A DNA stretch of 38,226 bases from Anaerolineales bacterium (GCA_029933275.1 JAOZOM010000002.1:1-38226); one strand, 5' to 3'. Shown: positions 6,840-15,391, counted from the first letter of the stretch. Notes: a model not told the origin generated them from the letters alone. Numbers and translations: made by a program.

Positions 6840-7736
6840 CTAAACCAAAAACAACATCGCTACGCCTGCCATAGCGAGGAGAGTCCCGATGATTGCTCCC
6901 CAGCCAAAGCGTTCTTTGAAGATGAAGTAGCTAATCGGCAGAAGAAAGATCGGCGAGAGGGAGGTGAGCGTGCTAGCAACCCCAACTTCGACGCGTTGGA
7001 TGGCAAAAAGGGAGAGGGTTACGCCGAGAAAAGGTCCGGAGAAGGCGCCAGCGGTGGTGAGGAGGAATCCTCTTGGGTTTTCGCGCAAGGTCTGGAGGGT
7101 GCTTTTGATTTGCCCCTGAAAAAAGGTGATGATCCAGAGCAGAATGGTCGCGACAAGCACTCGTATCAGATTAGCGGAGATGGGGGAGAAATCACCTCCG
7201 AAGCCTTTTTTCGCGAGAACGAGACCGGTAGCCTGTCCAATTGCCGCGCCCAAGCCTAAGAGTATCCCACGCCCGTAGACACGCGCGTCCCCGCTCTTTC
7301 CACTTCCCTCCATTAAGACCCAAGCTATTCCTGCTACAGTAATTAGGATGCCAAAAACTTGTCCGCCCGAGAGGGTTTCGCCGAGAAATACCCACGCTTC
7401 TAACGCGGCGAAGATGGGGGCGAGACTCATCATCAGCATGGCGATGCGAGGTCCGACAAGGACGAAGGACTGAAAGAGGAAAATATCGCCCAACACCAGC
7501 CCGATTGCGCCGGAGAGACCAAACCAGAGCCAACGCTCTGGTGCGGCATTTAGGGGGATAAGTGTGCCGAGTGTGAACCAATGTGTGGAGGCAAGGAAAA
7601 TAACCGCAATAACGAGACGTGTGCGATTAACAACAAGTGAACCTATTCGCCTTCCGGCGGCGGTGAAAACAGTTGAGCCAAAAGAAAAGCTGAGTGATGT
7701 TGCGAGTGCAGCGAGTTCGCCAAGGTATGCTTCCAA
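6840..7736 (-). CDS. EamA/DMT-superfamily transporter
   Basis: A 298-aa polytopic inner-membrane protein with about ten helices in two repeated halves, typical of drug/metabolite exporters of the EamA family. Family features include the glycine-rich GLSGAIGLVLGDIFLFQSF region and GETLSGGQVFGILITVAGI in half one, mirrored by FKERFGWGAIIGTLLAMAGVAML at the end of half two. The substrate is unknown. A TTG at 7748 is also in frame, but the TTG at 7736 has GGAG six bases upstream (complement of 7743-7746) and is preferred. It diverges from the YihY gene and converges on the DNPH1-like gene. Confidence 0.82.
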   Translation of the reverse strand: MEAYLGELAALATSLSFSFGSTVFTAAGRRIGSLVVNRTRLVIAVIFLASTHWFTLGTLIPLNAAPERWLWFGLSGAIGLVLGDIFLFQSFVLVGPRIAMLMMSLAPIFAALEAWVFLGETLSGGQVFGILITVAGIAWVLMEGSGKSGDARVYGRGILLGLGAAIGQATGLVLAKKGFGGDFSPISANLIRVLVATILLWIITFFQGQIKSTLQTLRENPRGFLLTTAGAFSGPFLGVTLSLFAIQRVEVGVASTLTSLSPIFLLPISYFIFKERFGWGAIIGTLLAMAGVAMLFLV

Positions 7737-7858
7737 GAGATGCTCCAAAGAATGAGTTGGGATGTACTTAGAAGTTTACAACTTGGAAGGAAGATGAAAG
7801 ATTGCAACTGTCTGGCAAAACACACATTTTCAGGAAGGTAAAAAAACCTTTTTTCGTC

Positions 7859-7864
7859 TATAAT
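7859..7864 (+). promoter_or_regulatory. -10 element, probably giving a leaderless transcript
   Basis: TATAAT lies seven bases before the ATG of the YihY gene, and no purine-rich ribosome site occurs upstream of that ATG. Transcription would start at or next to the start codon. No convincing -35 is seen. Confidence 0.4.
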
Positions 7865-7871
7865 TAGCCCC

Positions 7872-8717
7872 ATGACAATAAAAGAACATCTCATCGTTTG
7901 GCGTAACGCTTTAAAAGAAAGTTTTTCTCTTGATTCTATTCTTGCCGCGGCGGGGACAGCCTATTTTGCTTTCTTTTCTTTTTTTCCGCTCATTCTTTTG
8001 CTCGTAGCGGTGGCAAGCCGTTGGTTTGATCCGCTGTGGGTGGAGAGTGAGTTGATTGCTCGGCTTGAGTTTATTGTTCCTGGGGTTGCCAATTTGCTTG
8101 GAAAAAATATTGCCAAAGTAATTGAAGCGCGCTTCTCTGCTACCGCAACCGCGTTAATACTCCTCGCGTGGGCTAGCTCCTCTCTTTTTAGCATCATCAC
8201 ACGAATTTTAGATAGAATCTGGAGCGGGGAAGATGTCCGCTCGCGGATGCGTTATCGGGGTTTGGCGTTACTTCTTGTGGGGATACTCAGTATTGTTGTT
8301 TTAACCTTTCTTTTTATCAGCATTTGGATTATCCCCTTGCTCAAAAGCATACTCCCTGAGTTTCCGCTACTTCTTTACCAAAATTTGGGCTTTCTCCTTT
8401 CTGTCTTGGTCAATATCATTTTATTTGTCATGCTTTATCGATTTCTCCCCCATGCCAGCCCGAACTGGCACGATATTTGGATTGGAGCAACTGCCGCAGG
8501 CACTATCTGGGCAATTGCAAAACGTTTTTTTGTTGGCTATACCGCTCGTTTTCTCTCCACCTCGAACTTGGTATACGGTTCGGTCTCTACGATCATCGCA
8601 TTTTTGGTTTGGGTTTATTTCAGCGGGCTAATTTTCTTCTTCGGTGCGTATTTGGGGAAAGGATACCGGCAACACAAATTAGCAAAGGAAGAGGAAATAA
8701 AAAATCCTATTCTCTAA
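7872..8717 (+). CDS. YihY/BrkB family membrane protein
   Basis: A 281-aa inner-membrane protein with about six helices. The N-terminal amphipathic stretch leads into SILAAAGTAYFAFFSFFPLILLLVAV, which is the family hallmark of an aromatic-rich first helix. The central ASSSLFSIITRILDRIWSG and the C-terminal FLVWVYFSGLIFFFGAYLG are also typical. Once called RNase BN, the family is now treated as of unknown, possibly transport, function. Translation probably starts on a leaderless message. The last 11 bases overlap the end of the convergent AMMECR1 gene on the opposite strand. Confidence 0.85.
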   Translation: MTIKEHLIVWRNALKESFSLDSILAAAGTAYFAFFSFFPLILLLVAVASRWFDPLWVESELIARLEFIVPGVANLLGKNIAKVIEARFSATATALILLAWASSSLFSIITRILDRIWSGEDVRSRMRYRGLALLLVGILSIVVLTFLFISIWIIPLLKSILPEFPLLLYQNLGFLLSVLVNIILFVMLYRFLPHASPNWHDIWIGATAAGTIWAIAKRFFVGYTARFLSTSNLVYGSVSTIIAFLVWVYFSGLIFFFGAYLGKGYRQHKLAKEEEIKNPIL

Positions 8718-9282
8718 ATTCTTCAACCTGATAAATCAAGACTTCTAGCTTTTTTTGTTCCCAAAGATGCGGTGATGCCCCCATTTTTTGACAAAGATGA
8801 CTCAGGAAATCGCGCGCGTTTGGAAGTTGCTCCCATACCTGTGGCAAAAAGGTTGCTCGTCGGCTTCCATCCGTTAAAACGACCCCATCAACATTGGGGC
8901 GGAGTTTGTGGAGGAGGTCTTCGGCATCCGCGTAGTCTAATGACACGGGGGCGGTGAGACGCGAGATCTCAATCTCAATCGAATCCAACTCCTCGAGCTG
9001 GACTTGGGGAAAGCGATAATCATTTAACGCCGCGGCGAGCGCATGTTCTCGCACATCTTCCACAAGAGGTTGGTAGGCTTGGAGCGTACCGATACAACCG
9101 CGTAATTGCCCATTAACGGTGAGAGTGACGAAAGTCGCCCCATCCGCTTGGAGGAGGGGAGTCTGTTCGGCGAGCGCGTTTAACGGAGGAAGTTTTTCGC
9201 CACGTAATTTCAACTCAAGGCTTTCACGAGCGATTTTGAGTAAGGTTTCTTTTTCTTGGGAGGTGAGCTGATTGGTATTCAT
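8707..9282 (-). CDS. AMMECR1-domain protein (AmmeMemoRadiSam system A-like)
   Basis: A 191-aa cytoplasmic protein spanning one AMMECR1 domain. The invariant LRGCIGT is at residues 60-66, preceded by FVTLTVNGQ and followed by the N-D-Y-R-F-P segment (LNDYRFPQVQLEEL). In many prokaryotes this domain accompanies Memo and a radical SAM protein; neither is in the window, and the biochemical role is unresolved. An in-frame ATG lies at 9429, but a good promoter overlaps it (9401-9429) and the added residues resemble nothing in the family, so the ATG at 9282 is used. That start has no obvious ribosome site. The gene converges on YihY with an 11-base overlap. Confidence 0.82.
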   Translation of the reverse strand: MNTNQLTSQEKETLLKIARESLELKLRGEKLPPLNALAEQTPLLQADGATFVTLTVNGQLRGCIGTLQAYQPLVEDVREHALAAALNDYRFPQVQLEELDSIEIEISRLTAPVSLDYADAEDLLHKLRPNVDGVVLTDGSRRATFLPQVWEQLPNARDFLSHLCQKMGASPHLWEQKKLEVLIYQVEEFRE

Positions 9283-9400
9283 AAGGGAGGCAAGTTTAGG
9301 GTCATGCCCGAAGTGCTTTTTCGAGTGCAGGCAGGCGGAGCGGTTTCTTATCCAAATTTCCCCTCCTGCATAGCGGGAGTTAGAAGGGTCATTTTTCTTC

Positions 9401-9429
9401 ATCATATATCCATAAGAGATGCGCGTCAA
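9401..9429 (-). promoter_or_regulatory. Promoter of the AMMECR1-domain gene
   Basis: On the minus strand TTGACG (9429-9424), a 17-base spacer, then TATGAT (9406-9401). Transcription would start near 9394, leaving a leader of about 110 bases before the chosen ATG. Confidence 0.6.
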
Positions 9430-9464
9430 GTTGAAATCACACTTTCTTTATCCGAAATCGTTCC

Positions 9465-9494
9465 TTGCTATTTTTAAGGTTAATAAGGTACTAT
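9465..9494 (+). promoter_or_regulatory. Candidate promoter of the amidase/L,D-transpeptidase operon
   Basis: TTGCTA (9465-9470), an 18-base spacer, TACTAT (9489-9494). Transcription would start near 9501. The AAGGAG ribosome site at 9517-9522 follows in the short leader. Confidence 0.4.
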
Positions 9495-9531
9495 TTAAAA
9501 GGTGTTTTCGTATGATAAGGAGTAGGCAATT

Positions 9532-10341
9532 TTGAAAGATATTCGCCAATCAAGTTCGAGAAAAGGGAGAGAGGCTTCGCCGCGTGTTTTTCCGGTTATC
9601 TTGGGGGTTGCTTTTTTGATGGCAACTCTTTTTGCTGCGTGGACTCCACGAGGGCTTTTTTCGGGGAATCTTTCTGAAAAGCTGGCGATGATGCTGACCG
9701 CCCAACCGGATGCAAACCCAACTTTGAGCGGAGGGGATTACCCACGATTGCGCATCGGGATTGTTTCTGGGCATTGGGGATATGATTCTGGTGCGGTTTG
9801 CTTAGATGGAAACGGTGAGGTAACTTTAACTGAAGTAGATTTGAATTTGCAGATTGCAACTCTTGTACAACAAAAACTAACACAGAGCGGTTTTCAGGTG
9901 GATTTATTGCAGGAATTTGATCCGCGTTTAGATGGTTATAATGCGGTTGCGTTGGTTTCTATCCATAATGATTCTTGCGCTTATATTGACGAAAATGCGA
10001 CGGGATTTAAGATCTCTGCCGCGATGGATACGCGAGATTTGAACCGCGCCGCGCGTCTGACAGGTTGTTTGCGTGACCGTTACGAACGCGTGACTGGTTT
10101 GCATTTTCATTCGGGGAGTATTACTTCGGATATGCGCGAGTACCACGCTTTTAATGAAATCAGCGATACGACCATCGCGGCAATTATTGAAGCGGGATTC
10201 ATGAATCTCGACCGCGAGATTTTGACCCAACATCCTGATATTATTGCAGAGGGAATTGCACAGGGGATTGAATGTTTTGTGAATAACGAAAGCATTGAAT
10301 CAACACCTGTGCCAACTATTTCACCAGTTTCCACGCCATGA
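9532..10341 (+). CDS. N-acetylmuramoyl-L-alanine amidase (Amidase_3)
   Basis: A 269-aa zinc amidase that cleaves the bond between MurNAc and the stem peptide of peptidoglycan. A basic N-terminus is followed by one hydrophobic segment (about residues 22-40), so it is exported or anchored outside the membrane. The zinc site of the family can be read as His in SGHWG, Glu in TEVDLN and His in SIHND, and the catalytic Glu in IIEAGFMN is present. The start is TTG, set by AAGGAG nine bases upstream; no in-frame ATG competes. It opens an operon, overlapping the next gene by four bases (ATGA). It ends in a short Ser/Thr/Pro tail after the catalytic domain. Confidence 0.85.
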   Translation: MKDIRQSSSRKGREASPRVFPVILGVAFLMATLFAAWTPRGLFSGNLSEKLAMMLTAQPDANPTLSGGDYPRLRIGIVSGHWGYDSGAVCLDGNGEVTLTEVDLNLQIATLVQQKLTQSGFQVDLLQEFDPRLDGYNAVALVSIHNDSCAYIDENATGFKISAAMDTRDLNRAARLTGCLRDRYERVTGLHFHSGSITSDMREYHAFNEISDTTIAAIIEAGFMNLDREILTQHPDIIAEGIAQGIECFVNNESIESTPVPTISPVSTP

Positions 10342-11456
10342 CTCAAAAATCGTCTGCGGCAAGAGAAGCGATCCGGCTTTCTCGGATAGCTCTACAAAAG
10401 GGAGAGAAGGATGCCGCGCGTTCTTGGGCAGAAAAAGCCACCGCTCTTGCGCCCGAACTTGAAGAGGGATGGTTGCGCCTCGCGGCGACATCTCGCCCGC
10501 AATTGAGTATTCATTATTTGGAACGCGCATTGGCGATTAATCCGCAAAGTGAACGGGCGCGCAAGGGGATGATTTGGGCAAAGAAACGACTCAGCCTTTC
10601 CCGCTCGAAAGTGGAAGAGATGACTCCTTCTCTTGGAGAAGAGGCAAAAACAGAAAAAACGCAGCCAACACGAACGCAGAGAGTAGGCGTTCCGCTTTCT
10701 CCTCCTCAACTCATCATCGAAACAGAACCAGTAAAAGATGCGGTAGAGAAGAATAAATTAAGTTTTTTGCAGCGATCATTCATCGCTTTTTTATTGATAG
10801 TGTTACTTATTCCAGCAATTTGGTCTTTGACTTCGCAAACCACTTCTTTTGCGTCGGCGTTTAATGCCCCGCCTACCGCCACCGAAGCGCATTGGGGTGC
10901 GGCTGAAATCAATAAGCCAACTTATACCCCCTCCCCAACAGCGACTTTTACCCCAACGCCCACGCCGACTTTTACGCTTACACCAACCCCTACTGATACA
11001 GAGACACCCCTTCCGACCAATACGCTCCGCCCCGCGAATACGGCTATCCCCGCGCCGGTGGTAGATTATGCCTCTGGCGGGGCGAAATATGTTCTCGTGG
11101 ATATTTCTGAGCAGCATCTTTACGCGTATGAAGGCAACACGCTGGTTTTCAGCTTTGTCGCCTCGACCGGAATGAATAATGCCACAGCAACGGGCAATTT
11201 TAGCGTGCTGAATAAAATCCCCAGTGCGTATGGCGCGACTTGGGATATTTGGATGCCCTACTGGCTCGGCATTTATTGGTCGGGGACTTTGCAGAACGGG
11301 ATTCACGCGTTGCCGATCATGTCGAACGGAGCAACTTTATGGGCGGGTTATTTAGGCACACCGATTTCCTATGGTTGTATCGTGCTAGGCTCTTATGAAG
11401 CCCAATTACTTTATAATTGGGTAGATGTTGGCACACCGGTAGAAATTCAATGGTAA
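10338..11456 (+). CDS. Membrane-anchored L,D-transpeptidase 1 (YkuD), SYGC variant
   Basis: A 372-aa protein. Residues 1-90 are helical, TPR-like and cytoplasmic (AARSWAEKATALAPE and YLERALAINPQSERA are typical repeat units). A single membrane helix follows at about 145-163, then a Thr/Pro-rich extracellular spacer (about 193-238) and a C-terminal YkuD domain. L,D-transpeptidases make 3-3 peptidoglycan cross-links or attach proteins, using a cysteine. Here the motif is SYGC (C347), with Tyr where the family has His (SHGC). The upstream His is kept as GIH (H323). The change may lower activity or alter specificity. No ribosome site is seen; translation is probably coupled to the amidase through the ATGA overlap. 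It is a tandem paralogue of the next gene. Confidence 0.83.
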   Translation: MTQKSSAAREAIRLSRIALQKGEKDAARSWAEKATALAPELEEGWLRLAATSRPQLSIHYLERALAINPQSERARKGMIWAKKRLSLSRSKVEEMTPSLGEEAKTEKTQPTRTQRVGVPLSPPQLIIETEPVKDAVEKNKLSFLQRSFIAFLLIVLLIPAIWSLTSQTTSFASAFNAPPTATEAHWGAAEINKPTYTPSPTATFTPTPTPTFTLTPTPTDTETPLPTNTLRPANTAIPAPVVDYASGGAKYVLVDISEQHLYAYEGNTLVFSFVASTGMNNATATGNFSVLNKIPSAYGATWDIWMPYWLGIYWSGTLQNGIHALPIMSNGATLWAGYLGTPISYGCIVLGSYEAQLLYNWVDVGTPVEIQW

Positions 11457-12523
11457 ACGATAGAGATATTCAAGCTCAGGATGCGTTAAAAAAAGCGCGC
11501 GCGGCACTCCGTCAGGGCGATAAAAAAGCCGCGTATGCGTGGGCGAAACATGCCGCAAAATTAGATCCAGAATTTGAAGATTCGTGGCTTATTCTTGCCG
11601 CGGTCTCAAAGCCTGAGATCAGCATCAAGTTTTTGCGGCGGGCATTGCGGATTAATCCGAACAGCCAACGTGCAAAAAAGGGCATGGCTTGGGCTGAAAG
11701 CAAACTGTCTCTGCAACGGAAGCCCGCGCAGGTCACGCGCGCCCCGTTGCAAGCCATTCCCAAAAAGAAACAGAAGAAAAATCGGCTTCCTTTCGTCATC
11801 CTAGCAGGATTTCTCCTCCTTTGTCTCGCGGGGGGTGCATTTTTAGCCTTAAACCCCTCCCCTGTGAAAGCTCTTTTTGGCGAAGCGCCGACCGCGACCG
11901 CATCTATCATCTCGCAGCATTGGGCGCAGGGGACAATCGCCAAGCCGAGCTATACCCCCTCGCCGACCGCAACGTTTACATCTACGCCGACTTTTACGCC
12001 AACGCCTTCTTTTACCCCTACGCCGACCTACACGCCTACCTTTACCCCGACTTTCACGTCCACGCCAACGTTTACGCCCACAATTACAAACACGCCGCCT
12101 CCCACGAACACTTTTTTGCCCACAAATACCGCCGTGCCTCTGCCGACTAACCCGCCCCCTGTGAGCGGAGGCGAACATTGGATCGAAGTCAATCTCAGCC
12201 AGCAAATGCTTTACGCCTATGCGGGCAATACGCTGATGAATTCTTTTCTCGTTTCTACCGGTTTGCCGCAAACCCCCACCGTTACGGGACATTTTTACGT
12301 TTACCTTAAATATGTTTCGACCACGATGACGGGACCGGGTTATTACCTCACGAATGTTCCCTACACGATGTATTTTTACAAAAGCTATGGCATTCACGGC
12401 ACTTATTGGCATAATAATTTCGGCTACCCGATGAGTCACGGATGCGTCAATATGCGTACCAGCGAAGCCGAGTGGCTTTATAATTTCTCTCCGATGGGGA
12501 CTTTGGTCTACATCCATTATTAG
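11450..12523 (+). CDS. Membrane-anchored L,D-transpeptidase 2 (YkuD)
   Basis: A 357-aa paralogue of the preceding gene with the same architecture: TPR-like cytoplasmic N-terminus (AAYAWAKHAAKLDPE, then LRRALRINPNSQRA), a membrane helix at about 113-133, an extended Thr/Pro spacer at about 166-235 made of short TPTFTPT-like units, and a YkuD domain. The active site is canonical: GIHGTYWH, then SHGCVNM with C332. It is predicted to cross-link peptidoglycan on the outer face of the membrane. The frame is open to 11417, but the ATG at 11450 begins MVNDRDIQAQDAL, which aligns with the start of its paralogue; it overlaps the previous stop by seven bases. The spacer is low-complexity DNA that could vary in length. 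Confidence 0.86.
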   Translation: MVNDRDIQAQDALKKARAALRQGDKKAAYAWAKHAAKLDPEFEDSWLILAAVSKPEISIKFLRRALRINPNSQRAKKGMAWAESKLSLQRKPAQVTRAPLQAIPKKKQKKNRLPFVILAGFLLLCLAGGAFLALNPSPVKALFGEAPTATASIISQHWAQGTIAKPSYTPSPTATFTSTPTFTPTPSFTPTPTYTPTFTPTFTSTPTFTPTITNTPPPTNTFLPTNTAVPLPTNPPPVSGGEHWIEVNLSQQMLYAYAGNTLMNSFLVSTGLPQTPTVTGHFYVYLKYVSTTMTGPGYYLTNVPYTMYFYKSYGIHGTYWHNNFGYPMSHGCVNMRTSEAEWLYNFSPMGTLVYIHY

Positions 12524-12524
12524 C

Positions 12525-13571
12525 ATGTCTCCCTTTTTGGATTCTCTCTCTCGGCGCGATTTTCTCAAACTAGCGGGATTAAGCATTGCCAGTTTTCTGA
12601 CTCCTTTGAATTGGACGGAAGCGCACGCGGCTCAAGGCTTGTTTCCAGATCAAGATGGCAGAGTCGCGAAGAAAACCACCCAACTCTTCGAGAGTCCCAG
12701 TTTTGATTCGGAACCGCTTAAAGAGCATTGGCGCGATATTATCCTCCCCATCACTGGCATCGCTATCAGCGAAGATAAGACCGCCTACAACCGCATCTGG
12801 TACAAAATTGGAGCGGAGGGATTTGCCTACTCCGGCGACATCCAACCCGTGCAGACGCGGTTAAATAACCCCATCCGCGAACATCCCGAAGAGGGCAGTC
12901 TCGCAGAAGTGACCGTCCCCTACACTGATGCCCGCAAAGAAGCGAACGAAGACGCGAAAATCATCTATCGTCTTTACTACGAAACCACGCATTGGATTAC
13001 TGAAACCGTCATAGATGAAAATGCGCAAGAAGTCTGGTATAAATTGCGTGACGATAAAGAAAACGAGGCGTTTTATTATGTCCTCGCTAAACATTTACGC
13101 ATTATCTCCGCGGAAGAACTCTCTCCGATTTCACCGAATGTGCCGGAGTATAAAAAATCTATTGAAGTGCGCCTTCAGCAACAATTGGTGGTCGCTTACG
13201 AGGGCTTGCATCCCATTTTTGCAACGCGCATCTCAGCCGGTACGCGCCGTTATAATGGGAGCTACTACACGCCTGAAGGAATTTTCAAAACTTACTACAA
13301 ACGTCCTAGCCGACACATGGCGGCAGGCAATCTTGCCAATAGCGGCTACGATTTGCCCGGTGTCCCTTGGGTTTCTTATCTCACCGAAAGTGGAATTTCC
13401 TTTCACGGCACTTATTGGCATAATGACTTTGGCTATCCTCATAGTCATGGTTGTATTAACCTCTCCGCACAAGCTGCAAAATGGCTTTACCGTTGGACAA
13501 GTCCTGTTGTAAAACCGGAGAGAGAATATGTTTACGGATATGTAGGAACGCGTGTGGAGATTGTCGCGTAA
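12525..13571 (+). CDS. Tat-exported L,D-transpeptidase 3 (YkuD)
   Basis: A 348-aa enzyme beginning with a twin-arginine signal: SRRDFLKLAG at residues 9-18, a hydrophobic core, and a likely signal-peptidase site after AHA (about 35). The Tat route implies folding before export. The middle (about 40-200) is strand-rich and may hold two SH3-like wall-binding modules, as judged from the repeated W-Y-K-I/L pattern. The C-terminal YkuD domain has SFHGTYWHNDFGYPHSHGC, with the catalytic cysteine at 310. It starts one base after the stop of the previous gene without a ribosome site, which suggests coupled translation. It has no Thr/Pro spacer, unlike the two paralogues upstream. Confidence 0.86.
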   Translation: MSPFLDSLSRRDFLKLAGLSIASFLTPLNWTEAHAAQGLFPDQDGRVAKKTTQLFESPSFDSEPLKEHWRDIILPITGIAISEDKTAYNRIWYKIGAEGFAYSGDIQPVQTRLNNPIREHPEEGSLAEVTVPYTDARKEANEDAKIIYRLYYETTHWITETVIDENAQEVWYKLRDDKENEAFYYVLAKHLRIISAEELSPISPNVPEYKKSIEVRLQQQLVVAYEGLHPIFATRISAGTRRYNGSYYTPEGIFKTYYKRPSRHMAAGNLANSGYDLPGVPWVSYLTESGISFHGTYWHNDFGYPHSHGCINLSAQAAKWLYRWTSPVVKPEREYVYGYVGTRVEIVA

Positions 13572-13611
13572 AAAAATACGGCTCTTTAGGACTTTGAGGT
13601 AATTTTTCAAA

Positions 13612-13650
13612 AAGAATCCACGAAGACACATGAATTTACACGAAGAGTGA
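13612..13650. repeat. CCACGAAGACAC-type intergenic repeat fragment
   Basis: The stretch between two transpeptidase genes contains CCACGAAGACACATGAATTT followed by ACACGAAG. I recognise this as a dispersed intergenic motif common in environmental bacterial genomes. It is immediately upstream of an alternative ATG (13660) for the next gene and argues against it. Confidence 0.4.
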
Positions 13651-13752
13651 GAGAAATCCATGACTAAAATTGTGGCTTTGGCTGTACTCTACCTGAAATA
13701 CGAAAGACCCAAAAATACGCAATACGAAATCTCCTCACCTCATCTACTCTTT

Positions 13753-14802
13753 ATGAAAAACTTACCCTCAACCTTTACCCGCCGAGACTTTCTCAAATTT
13801 AGCGCGGCGGGCGCGTTAAGCCTCCTATTTGCTGAATTGGGGCTGGATCAAGTCTATGCTGGCGCGCCGCCTCTCCAAAAACAGGGGCGCACAACGTGGA
13901 GCAGTCTCACTATTTACGATAAACCCTCTTTTAACGGTACCGTGCTACACGTCTACGGTCGGGATGTTGTCTTGCCAATCACCGAAGAATTGATTATCGA
14001 AGACGCACAAGCTTATAATCCGATTTGGTATCGCATCGGAGACGAGGGATTTGCTCATTCGGCATATCTCCAGCCGGTTTACACCTCCTATAATCTTCCC
14101 GTCCACAACCTCCCCGAAAGAAAAGTTCTCGCCGAAGTGACGATTCCCTTTGTGCCGGTACGTTTAGGGGCGAGTTATTTCTATAAACAAAAACTGCGCT
14201 ATTATTACGGGACAACACATTGGGTTGATAAAATAATCCAAAATGAGAATGACGGAACGTATTGGTATAGAATCTTCGATAGACAGGTCAAAACCTACTT
14301 TTTTCTTCCCTGCTACAGCCTGCGGATCATTCCTGACGAGGAGCTTGCTCCCCTTTCTCCGAAGATTCCTCCCGAAGACAAATCCATTTTCGTTGATCTT
14401 GCCGCCCAAACAATGGTTGCTTACGAAGGCGATACACCCGTAATGACCTCACGCATCGCCAGCGGATGGGGAAACACCCCTACGCCAACGGGAGAATTTA
14501 GCACCTACCATAAAGCTCCCTCTGTCCACATGACCGATGGCGCGGGAGACGCGGCAAATTACGATTTACCCGGTGTTCCTTGGGTCTCGTTTTTCACCGG
14601 AAACGGCGATTCTTTCCACGGCACCTATTGGCATAACGATTTCGGCGACCCACGCAGCCATGGCTGTGTCAATACGCCCGATAATGTGGCGAAGTTTATT
14701 TATTTATGGTCAAACCCCACCGTCCCGCCAGACGAGGATTACCTTCATCTCCCCGGTCAAGGGACACGGGTCACAATTGTTGAAGGAAATATAGAAAGCT
14801 AA
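13753..14802 (+). CDS. Tat-exported L,D-transpeptidase 4 (YkuD)
   Basis: A 349-aa paralogue of the preceding gene. The Tat motif TRRDFLKFSAAG lies close to the N-terminus and is followed by a hydrophobic stretch and a cleavage site near VYA. The middle region repeats the strand-rich pattern (ITEELIIEDAQAYNPIWYRI), and the YkuD active site is complete: SFHGTYWHNDFGDPRSHGC with C305. It probably cross-links peptidoglycan like its neighbour, and the two appear to be a tandem duplication. The frame is open to an ATG at 13660, but that adds 31 residues before the twin arginines and starts inside repeat-like sequence, so 13753 is preferred. No ribosome site is clear at either start. Confidence 0.85.
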   Translation: MKNLPSTFTRRDFLKFSAAGALSLLFAELGLDQVYAGAPPLQKQGRTTWSSLTIYDKPSFNGTVLHVYGRDVVLPITEELIIEDAQAYNPIWYRIGDEGFAHSAYLQPVYTSYNLPVHNLPERKVLAEVTIPFVPVRLGASYFYKQKLRYYYGTTHWVDKIIQNENDGTYWYRIFDRQVKTYFFLPCYSLRIIPDEELAPLSPKIPPEDKSIFVDLAAQTMVAYEGDTPVMTSRIASGWGNTPTPTGEFSTYHKAPSVHMTDGAGDAANYDLPGVPWVSFFTGNGDSFHGTYWHNDFGDPRSHGCVNTPDNVAKFIYLWSNPTVPPDEDYLHLPGQGTRVTIVEGNIES

Positions 14803-14815
14803 AAAGGAGATTTTC

Positions 14816-15391
14816 ATGTACTCAGCTTTTACGCATAATAAATACCTACTCAAACGTCAGGCTCTCGCCATGACGGGCAAATTCCGCTTTTACGATACTA
14901 GTGGAAATTTGGTCATGTTTAGTCAGCAAAAAATGTTCAAACTACGAGAAGATATTCGCGTTTATTCAGATGAAACTAAAACGCAAGAAGTCCTTACTAT
15001 CAAAGCGCGTCAAATTGTTGATTTCTCTGCCGCTTACGATGTAGTTGATGCCACCACCCAAGAACAGGTTGGCACCCTCCGCCGCAAGGGATTAAAATCG
15101 ATGCTCCGCGATGAATGGGAAGTTTTGAATCCTGCCGGGCAGGTTCTCGGCTCGCTCTTTGAAGATAGCATGGGACTCGCCTTAGTACGGCGTTTCTTAG
15201 TCAACCTGATTCCCCAAAATTACGATATCACCATTGGGCAAACACGCGTCGCGGATTTGAAACAACGCTTCAATCCTTTCCGCTACGAACTTGATCTCGA
15301 TTTCAGCATGGATACTGCCAATCAACTAGATCGCCGTCTTGGCATCGCCGCGGGAATTTTGCTTGCCGCCGTTGAAGGCAGACAATCTTAA
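14816..15391 (+). CDS. LURP-one-related / phospholipid-scramblase-like protein
   Basis: A 191-aa protein matching the LURP-one-related family, a twelve-stranded barrel around a C-terminal helix that is related to phospholipid scramblases. The start KYLLKRQALAMTGKFRFYD-TSG (split at the hyphen) and the paired strands MFKLREDIRVYS and EWEVLNPAGQVLGSLFED are typical. The hydrophobic C-terminal segment (LDRRLGIAAGILLAAV) would be the buried helix. The function in bacteria is not established. AGGAG lies a few bases before the ATG. It follows the fourth transpeptidase by 13 bases and precedes the next gene by three, so it belongs to the envelope operon. Confidence 0.78.
   Translation: MYSAFTHNKYLLKRQALAMTGKFRFYDTSGNLVMFSQQKMFKLREDIRVYSDETKTQEVLTIKARQIVDFSAAYDVVDATTQEQVGTLRRKGLKSMLRDEWEVLNPAGQVLGSLFEDSMGLALVRRFLVNLIPQNYDITIGQTRVADLKQRFNPFRYELDLDFSMDTANQLDRRLGIAAGILLAAVEGRQS

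Noticed and set aside
10915..12155. Short repetitive DNA in the Thr/Pro spacer regions, considered as tandem repeats or a CRISPR-like array
   Set aside because: The units are degenerate 3-9 base codon patterns that keep frame and encode Thr/Pro linkers; there are no conserved repeats with unique spacers.
11849..12586. A 245-codon minus-strand frame over the second L,D-transpeptidase
   Set aside because: Arg/Gly-rich translation produced by reading the Thr/Pro codons backwards; shadow of a well supported gene.
13660..13752. Upstream ATG of the fourth L,D-transpeptidase
   Set aside because: Adds 31 residues before the Tat motif and begins in repeat-like DNA; the ATG at 13753 gives a normal Tat signal.
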